In this document: in pieces, positions 59,663-64,000 of the stretch
How the letters are laid out: every line of letters begins with the position of its first letter
Numbering within the stretch: the first letter of the stretch is position 1
Assembly: GCA_013373625.1 (NCBI GenBank)
Contig: JABXHM010000083.1
Coordinates: 40,368-104,367, forward strand
DNA length: 64,000 nucleotides
From: Alteromonadaceae bacterium
GTDB lineage: Bacteria > Pseudomonadota > Gammaproteobacteria > Enterobacterales > Alteromonadaceae
Reading direction: 5' to 3'
Position numbers and translations under genes: made by a program
Notes under the pieces: model-generated
Told to the model about the DNA's origin: nothing
The model's input: only the letters and a program-made list of their open reading frames with translations
The model's database searches: none

Positions 59663-59715
59663 TAGTCTGCTATGAGAACACGTGCAATTTGTTTAAAATT
59701 AAACCCATTAAGGCC

Positions 59716-59742
59716 TAAAGAAAATCTACCGACAGCCGATAT
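59716..59742 (+). promoter_or_regulatory. Sigma-28 (FliA) promoter of flgM
   Basis: TAAAGAAA, 11 bases, GCCGATAT on the + strand: near-perfect FliA promoter, 35 bases before the flgM ATG. FlgM inhibits FliA, so this makes a classic negative feedback loop. Confidence 0.9.
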
Positions 59743-59777
59743 ACTTACTGAGGTTTAAAAGGTAGTGGAATATAACT

Positions 59778-60119
59778 ATGGCAATTAATAACGTAAACAA
59801 TGGTTTACCTAAAACGTCTGTTGACAATAATAAGGTCAACAGCCAGCAGCAGGCTAAATCAAATCAGACTGCAACGCAGCAAGCAGCAACATCTGCTGCT
59901 CAGGTAAGTACCGCCCCGCGTCAGGATTCTGTATCTTTGACGCAGTCAGCGCAACAATTGAACCAGGTTCAAAAGAAAAGCGCCGATGTGCCGGTTAACC
60001 AGGAAAAAGTGGATAAGCTCAAAAAGGCAATCCAGAGTGGTGAATATAAAGTTGACCCACAGTCACTGGCGAAAAAAATTGCCCGACTTGAGTCTGAAAT
60101 ATTTGGTTTGAAGTCCTGA
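59778..60119 (+). CDS. flgM: Anti-sigma-28 factor FlgM
   Basis: 113 residues, rich in Gln, Ser and Asn in the first half, with VDKLKKAIQSGEYKVDPQSLAKKIARLES, the FliA-binding helix set, in the second half. It is exported through the hook once complete, freeing FliA for flagellin expression. Followed by flgN. Confidence 0.92.
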   Translation: MAINNVNNGLPKTSVDNNKVNSQQQAKSNQTATQQAATSAAQVSTAPRQDSVSLTQSAQQLNQVQKKSADVPVNQEKVDKLKKAIQSGEYKVDPQSLAKKIARLESEIFGLKS

Positions 60120-60151
60120 CCAACAACGCACGATATTGCTAAGCGGACAAA

Positions 60152-60583
60152 ATGGATAATACACTGAGCAAGCAACTCGAACAGCAAGTCAAAAACCTGG
60201 CATCACTGAAAGAGATGCTGGACAAAGAACTGCATCTGATTAGTTCACGTGATGCAGAGGCTCTGATGACCTTGTTGAACGAGAAAGAGGCATTGCTAAC
60301 AGCTATCCAACAGCTCGACGACACTATTAATCCTCAGCTTCAGACCTTGCAGCAAGAAAGGCCGTTGCCCGAAACAGTCGAAGAACAGATCCAACAGGCA
60401 AAGGCGCTACTCAGCGAATGTCAGTATTGTACTGACGTGAATCAAATCGCCGTTGAGCAAGGTCAATTACGTCTTGGCCATTTGCGTAACCTTATGATGG
60501 ATGTACGCGCGAAAGAATCGCTCACCTATGATAAAGCCGGTAAGAAGAAAGGCGGATTCTCAGGTAAAGGTGTCAGTGCCTGA
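60152..60583 (+). CDS. flgN: Flagellar export chaperone FlgN
   Basis: 143-residue, mostly helical protein (LEQQVKNLASLKEMLDKELHLISSRDAEALMTLLNEKEALL) with the FlgN profile. It chaperones FlgK and FlgL. 32 bases after flgM. Confidence 0.88.
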   Translation: MDNTLSKQLEQQVKNLASLKEMLDKELHLISSRDAEALMTLLNEKEALLTAIQQLDDTINPQLQTLQQERPLPETVEEQIQQAKALLSECQYCTDVNQIAVEQGQLRLGHLRNLMMDVRAKESLTYDKAGKKKGGFSGKGVSA

Positions 60584-60756
60584 TTGCTGCGCGGCCTATT
60601 CATAATACACTACCCCTCAGTTACTTTGTCACACAACCGCCTCACGCATTGGCTGCATCACTGAATAATTGCTGACGACGGCGCGTAATACCCTGTATTA
60701 CATCGGCTAATTATCAGGTGATCTTTTTTTATTATTCGCATTCGACTCAAGTGGTC

Positions 60757-61491
60757 TTACTGCGTTGCAGAGTTACCTGGCAGTGTTGTATCACCAGCTT
60801 CGTGTGTGTAACGCCGCAGAATTTGCTCTAGTTTGCCTGACTGTTTCAGTACTTTGATCGCGGCATTAATCTTTGGCAGCAAATGGGCTTTTTCTTTTTG
60901 TAGTCTAATGTGCAGTTGGTCATCGGAATGGATTGGCCCAATTTCCAGGTTAACGCCAAGCTTCGTGGCCCAGTACCGCGCAGTCAAATCGCCAGCGATC
61001 CCCCAATTAATTCGCTTCAGCGATAACGCGAGGAGTATCTCTTTTTCTGACCTGAAGTCGACCCGCTTAAACATATTCTCATTATGATAAAGATAACCAC
61101 GAACCGTCCCGATATAAGGCTTTTGGATTTGCCTATTTGTTAAAAGGTTAGCCGGTAGGCTCGTCCCTTTGAGGTAAATAATGTGTTCTCGAATGGGTAT
61201 AATTGGGTCAGAAAAGATAAAGCCAGAGGTATCTGTGGAAGGCGCCAACCAAGCCGGACTGGTAAAGTCAAAATCTATAAGGCCATTGGCAAAGGCCCGC
61301 TGGGTTCGTTTTGCTGGAAGACTCACCCGATTGCCATCGATACCAGTAGCATCCAGTAAATAATCAACCACCTCAATTAAGATGCCTTCATGGCCATTTT
61401 CGTTCTCTATGAAATACGGGTACCAGGCACCTGAGGCACTGGCGTCATAGGTTAGCGTATCCTTTGCCCTACCGGATATTGAGAAACTCAA
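60757..61491 (-). CDS. Periplasmic substrate-binding protein-like (SBP_bac_3), start uncertain
   Basis: At least 244 residues with the fold of amino-acid-type binding proteins: TYDASASGAWYPYFIENENGHEGILIEVVDYLL, RAFANGLIDFDFTSPAW, and HIRLQKEKAHLLPKINAAIKVLKQSGKLEQIL. The only standard start, TTG at 61491, lies inside a hydrophobic signal-like segment whose first residues (SAIKTSAITALFITLLSFSISGRA) are encoded upstream in the same frame without ATG, GTG or TTG. An ATT at 61537-61539 preceded by GGTGA may be the true start, or the start was lost. No ABC permease or ATPase is adjacent; role unknown. Confidence 0.65.
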   Translation of the reverse strand: MSFSISGRAKDTLTYDASASGAWYPYFIENENGHEGILIEVVDYLLDATGIDGNRVSLPAKRTQRAFANGLIDFDFTSPAWLAPSTDTSGFIFSDPIIPIREHIIYLKGTSLPANLLTNRQIQKPYIGTVRGYLYHNENMFKRVDFRSEKEILLALSLKRINWGIAGDLTARYWATKLGVNLEIGPIHSDDQLHIRLQKEKAHLLPKINAAIKVLKQSGKLEQILRRYTHEAGDTTLPGNSATQ

Positions 61492-61539
61492 TAAGGTAAT
61501 AAATAAAGCAGTAATTGCAGACGTTTTAATGGCGGAAAT

Positions 61540-61843
61540 AACAAGTCACCCGATAAACTGAAGCTCTCTTCTATGAGCGTATCTAAAACTCCTTAAGCAT
61601 AGTAATGCACAACTCTCTGTCAAGAATATAAAAAAATGAAGGCCCTTAGGACTGGCTGGCAATGTGTAAGGAAGAATTGAAACTACAATAGGTATCAATA
61701 CAGATGCTGGAAATTGAAGTGGCAGGCACTAAAGTGTCTGATTTCTATACGGTGGTTGAAAGCACGACTTACATTTCCACTTAGTACCACTACCCAAATA
61801 CCTTACTAGCGATCTAAAAAATTTAGAGTAGTCTCAACACACC
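61540..61843. other. Spacer between the binding-protein gene and flgP
   Basis: About 300 bases without a convincing gene on either strand. Contains the promoter at 61596-61623. No strong terminator for flgP was seen; the sequence is AT-rich and has stops in all frames. Confidence 0.4.
61596..61623 (-). promoter_or_regulatory. Sigma-70-type promoter for the binding-protein gene
   Basis: Minus strand TTGACA, 16 bases, TATGCT. Perfect -35 and four of six in the -10. Located about 60-100 bases upstream of the candidate starts. Confidence 0.5.
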
Positions 61844-62314
61844 CTAGTAATAATTGACCGTTTTAACGCGTTGTGGTCGCGTTGTCGCTAAATAAATATC
61901 ATAAACCTCAGCCATGTCCAACGACAGTTCAGTGGCGTATGTATCTTCGCCCACCGGATAAGACTTAACCACTTTAGCGCCACGTATTACCCCCTCTACT
62001 GAGGCCTGCAATTGGGTATTGTTCAGCACCATATTGGCTAACGATTGCTGACCATTAATACGTTGACCATAAACTTGCTCAGCTAATTCGCGGTATGCGT
62101 CAAGCTTTGACGCTTTCATCGCCATCAGGTTTTTTTGTGAACCCGACGCGCCATTTTGCGAATTAATAGGTGCATAGCCTACAGCTGTTAAGACCGGATA
62201 AGACTCTGGTTTTACCGTTTCCCATTCCACGTGTTTCTCGAACAAAGAGGTGCATCCGCCTAAACTCGCTAAACATCCGATAACAAGCAGTTTTCGTAAT
62301 AAAAATGTAGTCAT
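61844..62314 (-). CDS. flgP: Flagellar outer membrane lipoprotein FlgP
   Basis: 156 residues. The signal peptide ends in a lipobox (LGGC, Cys21), followed by an LPP20-like domain (AVGYAPINSQ, LMAMKASKLDAYRELAEQVYGQRINGQQSLANM). FlgP of Vibrio is an outer membrane lipoprotein needed for outer-ring stability. It lies next to flgT, as in Vibrio, but an flgO gene is not visible. Confidence 0.88.
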   Translation of the reverse strand: MTTFLLRKLLVIGCLASLGGCTSLFEKHVEWETVKPESYPVLTAVGYAPINSQNGASGSQKNLMAMKASKLDAYRELAEQVYGQRINGQQSLANMVLNNTQLQASVEGVIRGAKVVKSYPVGEDTYATELSLDMAEVYDIYLATTRPQRVKTVNYY

Positions 62315-62701
62315 TTAAACCTTCCTCTTACCGCATGGAGTATCAATTAACAACCCAGGTACCTCCAACGACCATCATTAGCAGACACAACGTCAACACT
62401 GCTGAGAGACACCTGAACTTCTACTTCGTTATATTCTTGTGAGCAATAACCGTGCCCAGGCTTAGATATTTCCGTCAATTAGACAATACACCAACCCGCA
62501 ACAATTTAACCAACGCTTGAAATGCAAATAGGAACGAAATATGCAAACGAAATATGAAAACAGAAAAACACAACAAATATACGTTCGGCAGCGCAAAGTA
62601 ACAATACACTGGCGCTGTCTGTTCGAATCCCGGCAATACAGGGCGGTACAAGCGCCATTTGTCGATCGAACCTTAATCACATGTAGTTGAGTTAAAAGCT
62701 G
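62315..62701. other. Divergent spacer between flgP and flgT
   Basis: 387 bases between the divergent starts of flgP (minus) and flgT (plus). It contains the sigma-54 site for flgP at 62442-62457. No clear promoter was found for flgT. A short minus-strand frame (62462-62731) shows no recognisable family. Confidence 0.5.
62442..62457 (-). promoter_or_regulatory. Sigma-54 promoter of flgP
   Basis: Minus strand GGGCACGGTTATTGCT: -24 differs from TGGCAC by one base, exact GG-N10-GC spacing, -12 TTGCT. The flgP ATG is 128 bases further. Confidence 0.75.
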
Positions 62702-63883
62702 ATGAACATCCTGAACAAAGCTTTCCGACAAGCAACCACACTGAAATCGGCGGCAATCTGCCTGTTACTTTGCCTGCCAGGGCAATCTGATGCCGTCTGG
62801 TATGAAACCCAGGGGCAGTCGGTGGTATTAAATGGCGACAAAGTAAAAGCAAAGCGCCAGGCCACGGAAGAAGCACTCAGACAGGCCATGCTCTTTGCCG
62901 GCGCATCAGTGCGCAGCGTACAACAGTTAACGAACGGTCTGCTCAACAATGATCACATGGAAATTGTCGCCAGTGGCGAGGTTCAGCAGCTAGAACTGAT
63001 ATCGGAAAACTGGCATAACGATGTTGTTACCGTGAAAATCAGAGCCGACATTTTTCCGGCGCAACAACAGTGTCCGGCTGAAAATTACAGCAAAACTATT
63101 GCCACTAGCTATTTTCCCTTACTTGAGCGCCAACATGCTCAGGATGGCCAGATTCAGGAGCTTGGCAGATTGCTCAGTGGTCAACTTAAACGTGAATTCG
63201 ACCGTTCAGCCCAACACGCAGTTATCAGCAGTATTGAACCCTACACGGTACACTGGCAATCACGTCAGGTACGAAACCAGGCAACTGCTCTGGCAACGCA
63301 AACAAAAACCCAATTTGTACTGACCGGCGTTATTGAAGATTTAAGTGTTCACCGCCCCAACAATAGCGCACTGGCTTTCTGGCAGAGCAATACCGCGACC
63401 CGCAGTTTTCGCCTCAGGATAGAACTTATAGACGGCATTAACGGTGCGCCGTTACTGCAAAAAAGCTACGAAACCGAGTCGGAATGGGATTTTGACCGCT
63501 ATGCACAAATTGATGCGTCATCGAACCAGTTTTGGCGCAGCGCCTACGGCAAAGCCCTTCAACAACAGCTTCAGCAATTACAAAGTGATGTCGACGAGAC
63601 ACTCGCCTGTGTGCCCGCCACCGGTCATGTGATCAGTATTAGCGCTGGCAATGAACTGAATGTGTCGTTAGGCCGTCAGCACGGTTTGCAACCGGGTGAC
63701 TCCTTATCGGTTTACCAGGTTCAGGAAGTCACGGACTACCGCGGCGAAAAATTCATTCAGTATCATTTGTACCCTGTCGAGGTAGAAGTGATTGAAGCCT
63801 ATGCCGATAATGCCAGGGTAAAAGCCAAAGACGAGCGCTTTCTGGCCAATATTCAACCAAACGACTTCGTTGCTAAGCGTTAA
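62702..63883 (+). CDS. flgT: Flagellar H-ring protein FlgT
   Basis: 393 residues. Signal peptide ending SDA before VWYETQGQSVVLNGDKVKAKRQATEEALRQAMLFAGASV, the FlgT N-terminal domain; the C-terminal domain has NELNVSLGRQHGLQPGDSLSVYQVQE. It forms the H-ring around the basal body, specific to sodium-type polar flagella in Vibrio and its relatives. Transcribed opposite flgP. Confidence 0.92.
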   Translation: MNILNKAFRQATTLKSAAICLLLCLPGQSDAVWYETQGQSVVLNGDKVKAKRQATEEALRQAMLFAGASVRSVQQLTNGLLNNDHMEIVASGEVQQLELISENWHNDVVTVKIRADIFPAQQQCPAENYSKTIATSYFPLLERQHAQDGQIQELGRLLSGQLKREFDRSAQHAVISSIEPYTVHWQSRQVRNQATALATQTKTQFVLTGVIEDLSVHRPNNSALAFWQSNTATRSFRLRIELIDGINGAPLLQKSYETESEWDFDRYAQIDASSNQFWRSAYGKALQQQLQQLQSDVDETLACVPATGHVISISAGNELNVSLGRQHGLQPGDSLSVYQVQEVTDYRGEKFIQYHLYPVEVEVIEAYADNARVKAKDERFLANIQPNDFVAKR

Positions 63884-63908
63884 AGCTTTCGATTTTTTCT
63901 TGTCTATC

Positions 63909-63914
63909 TATAAT
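63909..63914 (+). promoter_or_regulatory. Possible promoter -10 for tRNA-Arg
   Basis: Perfect TATAAT with TTTCGA 16 bases upstream. About 32 bases before the tRNA. The -35 is weak. Confidence 0.4.
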
Positions 63915-63945
63915 GGGCAGGACGTTGCTGTTTAGCCTGCGTCGT

Positions 63946-64000
63946 GTCCCTATAGTTTAATGGATAAAACAAGGCCCTCCTAAGGCTTAGATCTAGGTTC
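63946..64000 (+). tRNA. tRNA-Arg (anticodon CCT), partial at window edge
   Basis: GTCCCTA acceptor stem, GTTTAATGGATAAAAC D arm, and anticodon stem AGGCC/GGCTT with the loop CTCCTAA (anticodon CCT, reading AGG), then the start of the T arm GGTTC. The 3' T arm and acceptor lie past the window. This isoacceptor is single-copy in many gammaproteobacteria and a common integration site. Confidence 0.9.

Noticed and set aside
60584..60756. Rho-independent terminator between flgN and the binding-protein gene
   Set aside because: Only a weak GTAATA/TATTAC stem and a four-base palindrome before a T run; not convincing on either strand.
62462..62731. 89-residue minus-strand ORF between flgP and flgT
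   Set aside because: Cysteine-rich composition without family resemblance; overlaps the flgT start and the flgP promoter.

Overview
This 64 kb window comes from a marine-type gammaproteobacterium, most probably Alteromonadales (Alteromonas/Aestuariibacter-like). The evidence is the polar-flagellar gene order (flgT, flgP, flgN, flgM, flgA, cheV, cheR, flgB-L, flagellins, flaG, fliD, fliS), the Vibrio/Alteromonas-type FlgP/FlgT pair, sigma-54 and FliA promoters in front of flagellar units, and moderate G+C. No transposase, phage gene, rRNA or CRISPR array was seen.

Region 1 (1-16,130) is a surface-glycan island of uneven quality. It begins with wbpD (cut by the edge), wbpB and wbpA, three enzymes toward UDP-diacetamido-uronic acids. 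A + strand cassette follows: a DegT aminotransferase, a WbqC-like protein, a 2OG/Fe dioxygenase-like protein and a sulfotransferase. Next come a methyltransferase-like protein, a broken ABC exporter, an LpxD-like acyltransferase and a WecB epimerase. The rest is remnants (glycosyltransferase tail, duplicated gene tail, wbpI-like epimerase) interleaved with two intact fusion enzymes (Rossmann-NKWYS and Rossmann-WecF-like) and a GT4 glycosyltransferase.

Region 2 (16,298-36,823) is a tightly packed leftward gene series that looks like one operon of about 20 kb. pseB-C-F-I-G-H make CMP-pseudaminic acid. ACP, SDR, AMP-ligase, LuxE-like and LuxC-like genes form an acyl activation/reduction module. 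A very long Maf protein (flagellin glycosyltransferase family) follows, then an LTA-synthase/sulfatase-fold membrane enzyme, a LicD-family protein, a HAD-domain protein and a GT2 glycosyltransferase. The likely product is a pseudaminic-acid-based flagellin glycan, possibly carrying acyl and phosphodiester decorations.

Region 3 (37,138-63,883) is the flagellar locus. Four flagellin paralogues lie beside flaG, fliD, fliS and a fliT-like gene. Three of the four have recognisable FliA (sigma-28) promoters. A sialidase-like beta-propeller gene of unknown role sits between the last flagellin and flgL. flgBCDE and flgFGHIJ are separate units, each starting at a near-perfect sigma-54 promoter, with a terminator after flgE. 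cheR/cheV, flgA, flgM (sigma-28 promoter) and flgN follow, then a periplasmic substrate-binding-like protein, flgP and flgT. A tRNA-Arg(CCT) begins at the right edge.

The parts fit together: sigma-54 drives hook and basal body genes, FlgM/FliA time the flagellins, and the adjacent sugar genes decorate the flagellins. The most unusual features are a Rossmann-like accessory domain attached to five unrelated enzymes, the LuxC/LuxE/ACP module inside the pse operon, the Maf protein with a duplicated N-terminal module, and the sialidase-like gene among the flagellins.
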